From Epiperipatus broadwayi (Eukaryota; Onychophora; Udeonychophora; Euonychophora; Peripatidae): a stretch of 64,000 nucleotides of DNA. The position numbers were made by a program, and so were the translations under genes. The notes below the pieces were generated by a model. That model saw nothing but the letters and a program-made list of their open reading frames with translations, did not search any database and had not been told where the DNA came from. Of the stretch, positions 1-11,600 are shown piece after piece (the first letter of the stretch is position 1; each line of letters opens with the position of its first letter). The DNA is taken from contig JAQFVV010000031.1 of assembly GCA_028023455.1 (NCBI GenBank), forward strand, positions 7,212,593 to 7,276,592, in the 5' to 3' direction.

Positions 1-1732
1 TATTTTTAGTATTAGTCTATAATTTATAAAGTTCTTGTTTAATTATTTTAATTGATTTGATTTGGATATCCACGTATATTTGCGCATTCCGTAACAGATA
101 TTTAGGTAAGATTACTTTTAAAGTCTTTTGTACGACCAGCGTTCAGACTTTAATAATATCATAATTTTACTTATAAGTATTTCTTTACTTATTAAATCTC
201 CAATTTATTTGCCTTTTAAAACTGTCAAAATGTAGTCTTTTAAACCATAAAGACTTAACAAGGCAAATATTTTTAAATAATCATAATTATTTACCATCTT
301 TACTAAGCTATATACTTAGATTTATAACTTACAAATACTTTCTTTATAAAGAAATATTTTCATTCTTTTAAAATCTATTCTATAAAAATTAGTTACCATT
401 AGCTTTTAAATTTATACAAAGTCTAATGTATTATTTTTAGGCATCTAGAAACTCTCCTAGTTAATTCAGCGTTTGTTAAATTTTCAGTATAAAGTCTCCA
501 ATACATTCTATCCTTATATGATGTCTTCGTGATTATTTGATAGTAAATTGAGCTTCAATAAGAAAACGATCAATAGGGAACTATAATAAATTAACACTGC
601 ATATTTATTGGTAACTTTTATAAATTATTTTAAAACTACTCTCTTATAATTTTAAAACGCTTTTAAGAGCATCTATAATTACTTAGCTATTTTTAATAGC
701 ACCTTTTACTTTAAGAATTTCAATCACAAGTCCCCTCCGAACAATTGAACCTTGATTTTATACCGGAAGAAAACTCTCACTTGATTGGTGAATTAAACAA
801 TCGACTTGCTAGCTTATTTACATATTTTACCAACAAGACAGAATTAAAAATAAATAATGACTTATTTAATATTATTTATTTATCACATTATTAAATTCTT
901 AAATTAATCCTTATCGTTTATTTAAATCCACTAAACATTTTTTTTAAAATATATTTTCTTACTTAATTTCACTTTTAACTTTTATAAGATTATTTTTATA
1001 AACAAACTAAGTCTATTTTTATTCGTTATGTTTTTTTAAGCAGTATTTTAAAAATCAGATTTAATGTTTCACATTAATCATTTTTACTTTTATCTCGTGA
1101 TAGCTAATATAATACTTATAAATTTTATAACAGAATTTCAAAATAGTTTTGCAACTTTACTAAAAAACTTCCAAGCATGTGTGTACGTATCTAATTAACA
1201 TCTGTTTTTTTACAACAGATCTACAGACGCTTGTAATAATCTAAAAATAAACTAACAATTCATTTTTTTAAAAATAAATATTTTTAAAATAAATAATATC
1301 TTATAACAACTTTTAAAATAATACTTCGATATTATTAAAATCAAATATTAATCTTCTATTATGTAATACTAATAATTAAAATATTTATATTCATTTATTA
1401 AATATTAATTCTTATCAACAATAAATATATGCATTTAATTTTAACTTGTCTTTTAAAACTTTAACTTTAAACATTTATTTATTAAATTTATTAATGCAGT
1501 ATTGGTCATGGCCAGTTTTCCCAACCATATACTATTATCATTCCCATTGAAATGTCTCTCACAAACATCAGCACAATTTTCACATATCAAATACTCATGA
1601 ATTACTTTAGTTACATTTTTTAAAAGATTGTTATAAACAAATTTAACATCATATAACTAAATATATCTTAAATTTAAAATTTTTTAAATAGATTGATACA
1701 ACAATTTATGGAGACCCATACAAAAGGGCACA
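1..1732 (-). repeat. 3' LTR, partial (cut by window start)
   Basis: This is the left copy of the long terminal repeat. It matches 11204-12934 with an offset of 11203 at its left end. Its outer edge in element orientation starts TGTGCCC at 1732, right after a purine tract, as expected for a 3' LTR. If the LTR is as long as the right copy suggests, about 2.6 kb of it lies left of the window. Confidence 0.92.
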
Positions 1733-1747
1733 TATCCTCCTCCTTCG
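1733..1747 (-). promoter_or_regulatory. Polypurine tract (plus-strand primer site)
   Basis: On the minus strand a purine-rich run, GAAGGAGGAGGAT, directly precedes the TGTGCCC start of the 3' LTR. This is the expected position and composition of the RNase H-resistant primer for plus-strand DNA synthesis. Confidence 0.8.
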
Positions 1748-2448
1748 GATAAAAATTTTAAATTAACCATCTACCTTCATCTTCTTTAATCTACAATTAA
1801 CATCTTCATTTTTCATATCATTAAATATCATAATCAATCACTTTAACATGAAATTTTATAAAGCACTGGAACTTCACATTAAAATCTCAACCAGAAAACA
1901 CTTTTTAATAAAATCATCATGACTTTCTTTTACTTTATAAAATTAAGTCTCACTTTTCTTTTATTTATATCTTAAATTAGGTCACTTTTATTTCCCTAAT
2001 CTTACTATGAAATATCATATGTTTAAATTCCTTTAAATAATATCTGGTACACAAACTAAACTATAAATACATATTTCTATAGTTAACACTATCTTTTAAA
2101 TCACATTTTGTATTTTATTTTTACACTTGTTGCTAGTTTCATTAACAGTTTTTAATGAATCATTATCTAATACACTTAGACACTTTTCATTTAAAGAGAT
2201 TAATTTTATCCCTGAAAATTTATTAGTTTTATAATCACTACCACACTATTTATGAAAATTCTCAAATTCATCCATAATTCTTTTCATAAATTGATCTTTT
2301 ATAAAATCTACTCACTCTTATCATACTATTCACTTCTTCCTAAATTAACATTTACTGATTTGATAATACATTATTTTATTATATAAAGTAAAATATATGA
2401 ACACCACACTAAATCTTTACCCACAATACATCCTTTGAAAATTGTAAT
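1748..2448. other. Retrotransposon 3' untranslated tail, no ORF
   Basis: About 700 bases between the pol stop and the polypurine tract. They are AT-rich and contain no reading frame long enough to be an envelope gene, so the element is not retrovirus-like at this end. Confidence 0.7.
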
Positions 2449-5400
2449 TCACACTTCAGAAGGATATGGAATTAAACTTCTTGCATTATAAGTTCCTTTT
2501 TCACCATCTGGTGTGGTTAACATAAATGCATTTTCACCTACTTTGCAAGATATTCTATATGGACCCTCATATAGACTAAGAAATTTTTTGAACTGATTTC
2601 TTTGAAGGTTGCTAACATGGGGTGTTCTAACTAGAACTAAATCATTAATTTTAAATGGATGTGGTTTATTATGGGATTTCTTTACTCTTTTTGCACCCAT
2701 AATATGAAGCTTTACTTTAGCTTGATTGTTATCTTCATCCCTATTAATTGGTTCTCTTACAATTGGTATAGGCGTTTTAATCAATAATGGCTCATGTCTA
2801 CCATAATGTAAACGAATAGGAGTGAAACCAGTGGACTCATTATACGTACTATTAATATAGTTAATAACCTCTGGGAGTTTATGAACCCATTTCTTATGAT
2901 TATCAGCTACATACACCCTAAATAATCGACTAAGCTCCCGCATAACACGTTCGCATGGATTAGACTGAGGGTTTCTTATGGATCTCATAACATGTTTAAG
3001 GTTTTGATCTTGAATCCACTCATTCCACCTACCCAATATAAAAGCTGTAGCATGATCTGTAAGTATGATTTTTGGTTTTTCTACTAATGGAAATTGATAA
3101 TTAAGCATGCATTTTATTACAAAATGTGCACTAGTTTTAGGCACAGGGTACGCTGATACAAATTTGCTAAAAACATCATAGGCTACCAAAATAAATTTCT
3201 GTTGTTTAAATGGTGGGAGAGGCCCGTAAAAATCAATTGCTAATAATTCATTAGCTCGATCTGGAATAATAGGCTGCATAACACCTACATATGATTTATT
3301 ACAATATTTAGACTTTAAGCAAGTAGAACATGTTTTAATTTTCCTTATGACACGTTTATACATTCCATCCCAATAAAAAATAGATTTTAAAACATACATA
3401 ATCTTTGGTGCACCATAGTGACCATAACTACAATGTACATACATTATCAATTTATCAATCATAGAGTTAGGTACAACTATCCTCCATGATTCCCCCTGAT
3501 TTGACTTTAATTTATACATAAGTAAATTCTGGTACATCTTATACTTGCTAAAAATCCTTTTTATATATTTACTTTTACTATTTACATTATCATGATTATT
3601 TAGGATAGTCATGATTCTATTTAATTTCTGATCCTGACCTTGAATCATAGTGAGATTATTATAATCATCCACTATAGATTCATCCCTGATTACATCCACA
3701 CTACTAATAATTATATTTTGAGCATTAGGATGTTGGGACATCAGACAAATAGGGTGGCGGCTAAGAATATCAGCAGGGATATTCTGTCTCCCTTCAATAT
3801 AGAGAACTCTATAGTTGAATTGTTGGATATACAAGCTCCACCTAACAAGTCTCTCATTACTGAGGTAGCTCTTATTTAAAAACTCCAAGCTTCTATGGTC
3901 GGTCAACACAATTACCTCTGAACCTAGTAAAAATTGACGTAATTTCTGAAAAGCCCAGACAACAGCTAGGGTCTCCTTTTCAGTAATAGTGTAATTCAAC
4001 TCTGCACCTCTTAAATGTCGGCTTAAGAAGTACAATACATGAGGTACCTGATCCTCATCGAGCTGATATAACACTACTCCCAGACCATAGTAACTACTAT
4101 CTGTCTGCACATAGAATGTTTTATTAAAGTCAGGATACACTAAAATCACGTGTTTTAAAAATTTACTTTTAATGATACTAAATTCATTATCATGTTCAGC
4201 AGTCCACTTCCATTTTTCAGTTTTCTTTAATAACCGAGACAAATTTATTGTATCTTCAGCGAAATTTTTATAGAATCTATTATAATAGTTACACAACCCA
4301 AAAAATGATTTTAATTGTTTTACTGTTTTTGGAATGGGAAAACGTTGAATAGCTGCAATCTTTTCAGGATGGGGCTGGATTCCATGCTCATTTATTAAAT
4401 GACCTAGAAAAGTAATTTCTCTAGCTGCTATTGAACATTTTTCCATATTAATTTTGACATTTTGTATTTGACATTCTGTAAAAAATAATTTTAAATGTTG
4501 GAGATGCTCATGTAAACTATCAGAAGCAATAACTATATCATCCACATACATGATGATTTTTTCCTTTAATTGTTTCAAAAAAATCATGTCTAAACATCTG
4601 ATCAAGCCAGCACCACTATTAATGAGACCAAAAGGCATCCGTCTGAAAACATACGACTGGCCTTGAAATCGAAATGCTGTATACTGCTGATCATTCTCAT
4701 GCAGTGGTATTTGCCAATAACTAGCTGTCAGATCAAATGTAGAGAAAATTGACCTCTTGTGAAATTTAGTTAAGAGCTCATGTACAGGTGGAGGAATGTC
4801 ACGCTCTGGTACAGTTACATTATTTAGCATACGAGCATCTAAACATACTCTAATACTGCCATCCTTCTTCTTTACAATAACCAATGGGTTTACGTAAGGA
4901 GAAGGGCATTTTTTAATTATATTCCACTCTAGCATTTTTTCAATTTGACTCTGTACCTCATCCTTATATTGGTAAGGAATTGGGTACATCTTTTGATGGA
5001 AAAGATCATTACTCTTCAATTTTATTCTATGGGTATATCCCTTTATTATACCAGGGATTTTAGAAAAAATATTTTTAAAATCATACATTAATTGATATAA
5101 ATTTTCACCTAATTTAGAATTGATTGCATAAACATGTTCAATTTTGGCCTTTATGCTGGCATCAATTAATGTGTTCTGGATGCATAATAATTGACTAGAA
5201 AGGTTATGCATACCATATTCAAAATTAAGCCTTTCTTCTTTACAAATAAAAATTTTATTACAAAAATCAATCTGACATTTATTTAAAATCATGAAGTCAG
5301 CTCCTATTATGGCTTCATGTATTAATCCAGGTATAATAAGAAAAACATGCCCATACTCTGTATTATTTATTTTGAATGTAATCCAGACTTGTTTATTTGA

Positions 5401-5721
5401 TAACTTTGTCCTCTTTCCATTTGCTAAAGTTACTTGGATCTGTTTTACTGGCAATGAAGGTATATCCCTTTCTACACTCACCAGATTTTGATACATTGAC
5501 TCTGATAATATGGAAGCTTGACTTCCAGAGTCAATTAATGCTTCAATTCTGATATTGTTTATGTATAAAATTACAATAGGACATTGATAAGTTATAGGTG
5601 GTTCGCCTATAGTAAAGGGCTCTAAATAATCAATATCAAGATCTAAAGTATTAAGCATCCACATCTGACCGTTCCCCATTTTGTTAGCACCGGGTCCTTG
5701 CAAAGAGGAACTAACATACAA
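2449..5721 (-). CDS. pol: Pol polyprotein: protease, RT, RNase H, integrase
   Basis: About 1090 residues; all positions count from TTG at 5721. A retropepsin-like protease carries DSG at ~64-66. The reverse transcriptase has RMPFGL at ~361-366 and the catalytic YVDD at ~392-395. RNase H shows candidate acidic residues D541, E581, D608 and D651. The integrase has an HHCC zinc-binding motif (H763, H767, C798, C801) and a D830/D889/E924 triad. A GPY/F module follows at ~1053; there is no chromodomain. All catalytic residues are present and there is no internal stop, so the copy looks competent. No ATG starts the frame: it opens at 5742 after a stop and overlaps the Gag frame by 13 nt in the -1 register, so it is probably made as a fusion by frameshifting. 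The variant integrase motif TDHATAF replaces the commoner TDNG/SDRG pattern. Confidence 0.95.
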   Translation of the reverse strand: MYVSSSLQGPGANKMGNGQMWMLNTLDLDIDYLEPFTIGEPPITYQCPIVILYINNIRIEALIDSGSQASILSESMYQNLVSVERDIPSLPVKQIQVTLANGKRTKLSNKQVWITFKINNTEYGHVFLIIPGLIHEAIIGADFMILNKCQIDFCNKIFICKEERLNFEYGMHNLSSQLLCIQNTLIDASIKAKIEHVYAINSKLGENLYQLMYDFKNIFSKIPGIIKGYTHRIKLKSNDLFHQKMYPIPYQYKDEVQSQIEKMLEWNIIKKCPSPYVNPLVIVKKKDGSIRVCLDARMLNNVTVPERDIPPPVHELLTKFHKRSIFSTFDLTASYWQIPLHENDQQYTAFRFQGQSYVFRRMPFGLINSGAGLIRCLDMIFLKQLKEKIIMYVDDIVIASDSLHEHLQHLKLFFTECQIQNVKINMEKCSIAAREITFLGHLINEHGIQPHPEKIAAIQRFPIPKTVKQLKSFFGLCNYYNRFYKNFAEDTINLSRLLKKTEKWKWTAEHDNEFSIIKSKFLKHVILVYPDFNKTFYVQTDSSYYGLGVVLYQLDEDQVPHVLYFLSRHLRGAELNYTITEKETLAVVWAFQKLRQFLLGSEVIVLTDHRSLEFLNKSYLSNERLVRWSLYIQQFNYRVLYIEGRQNIPADILSRHPICLMSQHPNAQNIIISSVDVIRDESIVDDYNNLTMIQGQDQKLNRIMTILNNHDNVNSKSKYIKRIFSKYKMYQNLLMYKLKSNQGESWRIVVPNSMIDKLIMYVHCSYGHYGAPKIMYVLKSIFYWDGMYKRVIRKIKTCSTCLKSKYCNKSYVGVMQPIIPDRANELLAIDFYGPLPPFKQQKFILVAYDVFSKFVSAYPVPKTSAHFVIKCMLNYQFPLVEKPKIILTDHATAFILGRWNEWIQDQNLKHVMRSIRNPQSNPCERVMRELSRLFRVYVADNHKKWVHKLPEVINYINSTYNESTGFTPIRLHYGRHEPLLIKTPIPIVREPINRDEDNNQAKVKLHIMGAKRVKKSHNKPHPFKINDLVLVRTPHVSNLQRNQFKKFLSLYEGPYRISCKVGENAFMLTTPDGEKGTYNARSLIPYPSEV

Positions 5722-5729
5722 AGACCTTT

Positions 5730-6563
5730 CTAGTTTAATTTCTTACTACTGGCTTTATTATCTGGTCTTTTTAAAATTGTGGTCACACCATTAGTAGAAG
5801 GTTGATTATTTTGATCATCACTTCTATCCCTAAATGTATCAAATTTAACAAATTTTTTAAAATATGGAGACATCCTATCTCTACCTCTATACTCAAATCT
5901 CCTTTTATACCCTGTAGAAGGTCTCACACCAGTGTTAACATTGATATTTGCTAATGGATAATTATTTCTATCCTTGTTTACTTTAAATCTATTATCCATA
6001 GATAATTCAGCTACTTCAAGAGCATCTAATACCTCAGATACTTCTTCTATTGAACCACGATCAGCAGCTATCAACAACTGTTCAACGTTTTTAGGTAAGT
6101 TATGCCTTACAATTCTTACAATCTGTCCTTCTGATAATGGACAAGCAGTCAACGTTTTCAACCGAACAGCTTGATTTCTGAAAAAGCTTGTATAGCTACC
6201 TTTACTAATATGGTATTTTTCTTGAGTAATTTGGTATCTGATGCAATCTTGTTTATCAGAGTTCCAAAAACTTCCAACAATAAAACACTTAAAGTCACCG
6301 TAAGTTATTGGTTTCTCAAACAGTGATTGCCACCAATCTTTGGCAATTCCATACAAATGATTACTACACACTGCCACTTTTTCTTTTTCTGACAAGGAAC
6401 ATATGGAAAACAATTCGTCCAAATTATTTAAAAATTCTGAGGGATTTTCCATATACTCTCCTTTAAAAGGTTTGACTTTCATAAAACGTAAAGCCATTGA
6501 ATTATTTGCATTCCCTTCACAATTAACCATTTCTCTACTTGGTCTACTATCAATTTCTTTCAC
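5730..6563 (-). CDS. gag: Gag-like capsid protein (retrotransposon gag domain)
   Basis: 277 residues if counted from GTG at 6563, but the frame is open back to 6689. Residues ~30-190 look like the retrotrans_gag fold: an FKGEY start, a conserved WW pair in KDWWQSL, and alternating helices. The C-terminal ~70 residues are basic and Arg/Tyr-rich. I see no CCHC zinc knuckle, which many Ty3/Gypsy Gags have, so RNA binding probably rests on the basic tail. No ATG lies at the 5' end of this frame; the first one is about ten codons inside. The frame overlaps the upstream coiled-coil ORF by 19 nt in the -1 register. It ends in TAG at 5730-5732, right beside the pol overlap. Confidence 0.88.
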   Translation of the reverse strand: MKEIDSRPSREMVNCEGNANNSMALRFMKVKPFKGEYMENPSEFLNNLDELFSICSLSEKEKVAVCSNHLYGIAKDWWQSLFEKPITYGDFKCFIVGSFWNSDKQDCIRYQITQEKYHISKGSYTSFFRNQAVRLKTLTACPLSEGQIVRIVRHNLPKNVEQLLIAADRGSIEEVSEVLDALEVAELSMDNRFKVNKDRNNYPLANINVNTGVRPSTGYKRRFEYRGRDRMSPYFKKFVKFDTFRDRSDDQNNQPSTNGVTTILKRPDNKASSKKLN

Positions 6564-6670
6564 AATAGTATTTTCTGACTGATTACTATTACCCTTCCTT
6601 ACCGATTCTACTTTATCTATTCTTAATGAATTAACATAATCATCATATGTCTTATCACTTATTCTCCCTT

Positions 6671-7939
6671 TTAATACTCTGTCTTCGTATTATTTACATT
6701 TTTTATCTTTATTTGGTCATACATCTGTTGAAATTTCCCCTCTAAATCCATTTGTTCAAGCACTTGCTTGACATATCCTTTCTGTTCCTTCCTAAATTCA
6801 TCCAAATTCTTATCTAAAATTTCTTTATATTTATCATTATTTAGCTCTAACATACCTGCATGCTCTTTTATATCATTTTGCATACGTTTTAAATTCTCTC
6901 CTACCTTTGATCGATATTTATGTTCATCGATTCTTTTAACATCTAGCTCCTTAAATTTTGCAATTAGTTCCTTCTCTATTTCATCTTTTATATCTTCTTT
7001 AGTTTGAACTATTGCACTCCTAACACTTTTAATATCTTCACTAACATTATTAACATGGTCTTTAACCTCACAAATCTCACTATCAACTTTTAATTTATAG
7101 CTATCAATTTTTAAAGCTAAATCATTGTTATTTATCCTACATTGATCAATAGATTCTGCTATTTGATCTTTCAAATTTTTAATCGTACTCTCTGAAAATT
7201 CACAAAATTTTCTTTCTAACAATTCCTGATTTTTATCATCAATTTTTATTACTTCTAACTTTAAAGATTCAACTACTTCTTCATTTTTACTAAATCTTAT
7301 ATCCAGATTATTCATTTTATCTTCTACATCTTTTTTAAAATTCTTTACAATTTCAGAATTATCCTCAACTTTTTTATTTATATTGTCTATACAAAATCTT
7401 ATCTCTTCTCTATCTTTACTTAAGTTTTCTTTAACTTCTCTAATATTTTCCTCAAGAGATTCTACTTTTATATTATTTTTATTTATATACTCTCTAAGAG
7501 TATCAAACTTCATATTCATTTCTTTTTTAATAGAATTACTCTCCTCTTTCATTTCTTCTTTAATAGCATTTTTCATTTCTTCTTTAATAGCATCAAACTT
7601 AATATTATTTTTATGACTCTCCTCTCTCATTTCTGCTCTAATACAATTACTCTCATTTTTCACTGAATTAATAATACCTTGACTCATTAATTCAAAATGT
7701 TTCATAAAATCAAACATTGAGAAGTTCTCTATAGTTTTCTCAGTTTTTACTACTTCTTTCTCTACTGTTTTAAAAATTATCTCTTCCTCCTCCTCTATTT
7801 CACTATCCATATTTTGAGTATTTTCTAATATTGTCTCAAAATCTACTAATTTTTCCCCTTCTTTTCTCTCCTCACAACTATTATCCTCCACAATAAAATT
7901 AGACATCTCAACTTCTAAATCTTTATCCCAGTTATTCAT
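6671..7939 (-). CDS. Coiled-coil ORF upstream of Gag
   Basis: 422 residues from a real ATG at 7939 to TAA at 6671. It is the first ORF after the leader, so probably the main translation start of the element. Composition is dominated by Glu, Lys, Asn, Ile and Asp with heptad-like spacing of Ile/Leu/Val from ~100 to the end, which predicts a long, mostly helical coiled coil. An acidic stretch lies at ~20-65. No enzyme motif or membrane segment is visible. I do not recognise a family. Position and frame suggest it is the N-terminal half of a split Gag, or an extra assembly protein; a sequencing indel separating one Gag into two frames is also possible. Confidence 0.8.
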   Translation of the reverse strand: MNNWDKDLEVEMSNFIVEDNSCEERKEGEKLVDFETILENTQNMDSEIEEEEEIIFKTVEKEVVKTEKTIENFSMFDFMKHFELMSQGIINSVKNESNCIRAEMREESHKNNIKFDAIKEEMKNAIKEEMKEESNSIKKEMNMKFDTLREYINKNNIKVESLEENIREVKENLSKDREEIRFCIDNINKKVEDNSEIVKNFKKDVEDKMNNLDIRFSKNEEVVESLKLEVIKIDDKNQELLERKFCEFSESTIKNLKDQIAESIDQCRINNNDLALKIDSYKLKVDSEICEVKDHVNNVSEDIKSVRSAIVQTKEDIKDEIEKELIAKFKELDVKRIDEHKYRSKVGENLKRMQNDIKEHAGMLELNNDKYKEILDKNLDEFRKEQKGYVKQVLEQMDLEGKFQQMYDQIKIKNVNNTKTEY

Positions 7940-8595
7940 TTCTATATTTTTTAAAATTCAATTCTAATAGTACGCAGTACTTATTATCACTATTTCAAAA
8001 TAATAATTCCCTATCAACCTTTACATCTCCACTCAATTCACTTCTACAATTAATCACAAAACATCATCTTTGAAAACTCTACACTATTTATTATAAACTA
8101 ATTGTATAACTACGAATAACAAAATTGTGTCATATCATTAATTTCACACCTATGATCCACAGACAATTTGCACATAATATATTATATTAAATATACATTT
8201 TAAAATATCTTAAGAATTGACATGGTCATATTACAAAATAATTATTTGCCACATTTTCATCATTTACATATTTATTTGCTTATTAATTTTAAAATTAACT
8301 TAGTATTTAATTAATTTTTTTAATAATCATATTATAGATATCACATGAAAATATAACAACTTTGTTAATAAGATTTTATTTTAATTTTATAATTAACATC
8401 TAATCACTTATAACTTACTATTATAAAATACTAAGCTATTTATATTTAATAAATATACTAATCATTAATTCCTAAATTATACATTTTAACCCATACACTA
8501 TTTTTACTAACAAATCTATACCTATCACTCTATTCCCCTAACATATATCACCTTGAAATTATGTATATTCTAATCCTTAACTCAATATCTAAGCC
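7940..8595 (-). other. Retrotransposon 5' leader
   Basis: About 650 AT-rich bases between the primer binding site and the first ATG of the element. No ORF. This is where packaging and translation-control signals would lie, but none can be recognised by eye. Confidence 0.6.
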
Positions 8596-8613
8596 TAAAA
8601 CGTTTGGGCGCCA
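8596..8613 (-). promoter_or_regulatory. Primer binding site, tRNA-Lys type
   Basis: The minus strand reads TGGCGCCCAAACG from 8613 downward. The first ten bases match the 3' end complement of tRNA-Lys of the kind used by several retroelements (TGGCGCCCAACG...). It lies upstream of the first ORF, so it fixes the inner end of the 5' LTR to just right of 8613. Confidence 0.75.
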
Positions 8614-11600
8614 AAATCCTAACTACCGTTTGTACCCTCACTTCTCGATATATGATATAATTTAAAATATGACTAGCTCAATTAAATTATTATGCTCAGC
8701 TAAAATATGTACAACTATCTTTAATATATTTTTATAATATTATAACTTATCAGATTAATATAATTCAATACAATGTACTAATTAAATAAGTATTTAATTA
8801 AAATCATGAGACTGTGAAGTGAAGTTACAATTGGTAATCAGATTTACATTGAGTCAATGTCTTTCCAAGACACTGTCTCAATGGCATAAGAATACTATTA
8901 CCTCTTTATTATCTCATTACTAACTCTACAGCATTCTTATGACTTTTATAAATGAATTATCTTTAATAATAATAGATAAATAAATCTTAATCTTTTGTTA
9001 AGGAAATATAATTAAACGATCTCAGGTTCTTCTAATTATCTTAAAGTAATAATAATTCATGTAGATAGGAATGATAAGGGATTTAATATCAAACCTAAAT
9101 ACACCTAACTTATTCTAATAACAATAACTAACAATAATAATCTTTAGTGTATAGCTTAATCTCATCTATTTTATTGTACTATAAATCATTAAGAAAATAA
9201 GTAAATCATATACATGTTTTTTATTTCCATATAGCATCTTAATTTTAAAATATACTAAAATCCTATAATTTAACAATCTGTGGCAATAAATAATATTATA
9301 CTCTTATATTGTGCATTATAATTACTTTATGACCATTGTAATATTATATGTTAATGTCAATCAATTTCTATAAATTATATTAAGAAAATATTGTGTTTCT
9401 TACTAAAAATAATAATAATAATAAATTCATATTGTGCAAATATTATGTACATTCAAATTATCTGTTGTCAAATGCTGTGGTGTAAAATAATGAATTCGAC
9501 ACATCTTTTAAACAACTTAACAAATTTATTTACATCAACTTTAACAAATAATTTATTTACACTATTTACATTTAAATGGAATTAAAGAAAATAAACAAAA
9601 ATAAGAAAAATAATAATACAAGTTTTTTTTTACACTGTTATTATTTCCATAATCATAAGTAGATAATTTATACATTTATTAAATGTTCTATCAATAACAT
9701 TTAATTAAGATTATGACTTTAATTTTACTAAACATCATTTGTTATTAATTAATATAAGAAAAGGTTTTATGTAAGATATCATTCATGTAGCATGTATATA
9801 AATAAACAAGCTTTAATAATTAAAAATGCTATTTCACTTAAGTCTTACTGTTATTTATATTATAATGTACTAGTATGTATTAAATGTACCATTAATATTA
9901 CTCAAAGATCAATTAATGTATAAACTGATATAACTTTGTAATACAATAACAATTATTGATTATCACTGTTTATTTCATTCCGATATAATGTCATACTACA
10001 TGTCTTATCAAAATATGCAATAGGTATATGTTCTTTTTAAAAATAACATTTTAAAATTATTCACTAATTTCAAATTTTTATAAAGTATGATGTTAAATGA
10101 AATTCTATGATTCTTTTCCATTTAAATTATTACTCTTCTTTACTTGTTATTCTTATTCCTTCTTAAAAAACTTCTATCTACAAAAGTCATTTTAACCTTA
10201 TTTAATCTCAGAAAAACAAATGACCAATTTTAAAACAAAAATAATAACGATCCAAACTCTCTTATACCTCATCCTCTATATACAATAAGCCTTCAATCAA
10301 GATATAAATTTCTATGTAAACTTAACTTTCTTATCTAATAAAAATAAAAAATATATATATATATAGACTTTATATACTTCTTACTAACCTTAAAAGAAAA
10401 ATAAATAACTTACGCTAACAAAATCTAATTCCTAATATTGTAACAAAACATTAAAATTTACTCACGAAAGAATCATATAATTATTTCTAGGGTATCATAT
10501 TACGTTGTACTAAATTTATATCATCAATTTAAAATATGCATATTAAAATAAAACTGCTATTATTAATCTTATGTGTGTATATTATTTAAATATTAATACA
10601 TTCATTCAATAATCATATAACATTTGGCTGATCTAAAGAAAACATAGTAAATACATCAAATTATTATTATTATTACACAATTTTTACCATAAAATGATAC
10701 TTCAATGTACAGTCCGTCACATGATGTCCTCCAAGATTTCAGTTTTACAAAATAATTTCACATTTACACTCAACAATTATTCTTTAAAATATTACGTGTT
10801 GTATAATTATAAAATAAACTTTATGCAATAAAAAGTTATATTAGTATTTAGTTATTATTTTAAAAAAAAATGTAAATGTACCTTTCCTATCTTTCAATAA
10901 ATTAATAATTAATTAAATATTTATGTTAGTTAATAATTAAAACATATTACATAACATCCAACGTTATCTTCTTCCAGCTATAATTGTTCTTTTTCCTAGG
11001 CACAAATTTTCACCAAACACTACTTCCTTTTCCGGTACATCACGTGTTTTTTAAAAGTTTTTATAGAATAAATGAAAACGTTCTTTTTTTAAAAAAAATA
11101 AAATAAAAAAATAAAAATCAGTTCCACCATACAAACAAAATAAAATTAGAATAGTTTATAGGATCCGTATTCTTTTCTTTAAAGAAAATTATTTTAAAGT
11201 TATTATTTTTAGTATTAGTCTATAATTTATAAAGTTCTTGTTTAATTATTTTAATTGATTTGATTTGGATATCCACGTATATTTGCGCATTCCGTAACAG
11301 ATATTTAGGTAAGATTACTTTTAAAGTCTTTTGTACGACCAGCGTTCAGACTTTAATAATATCATAATTTTACTTATAAGTATTTCTTTACTTATTAAAT
11401 CTCCAATTTATTTGCCTTTTAAAACTGTCAAAATGTGGTCTTTTAAACCATAAAGACTTAACAAGGCAAATATTTTTAAATAATCATAATTATTTACCAT
11501 CTTTACTAAGCTATATACTTAGATTTATAACTTACAAATACTTTCTTTATAAAGAAATATTTTCATTCTTTTAAAATCTATTCTATAAAAATTAGTTACC

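Noticed and set aside
1748-2448. Search for an envelope gene after pol
   Set aside because: No ORF, signal peptide or membrane segment in ~700 bases; the element is an env-less retrotransposon.
3640-6174. Plus-strand short ORFs opposite pol and gag (3640, 5291, 5974)
   Set aside because: They are antisense shadows of the retrotransposon genes with no independent motifs.
6768-7616. Plus-strand Ser/Phe/Ile-rich ORFs
   Set aside because: Antisense of the Lys/Glu-rich coiled-coil ORF; composition is explained by that.
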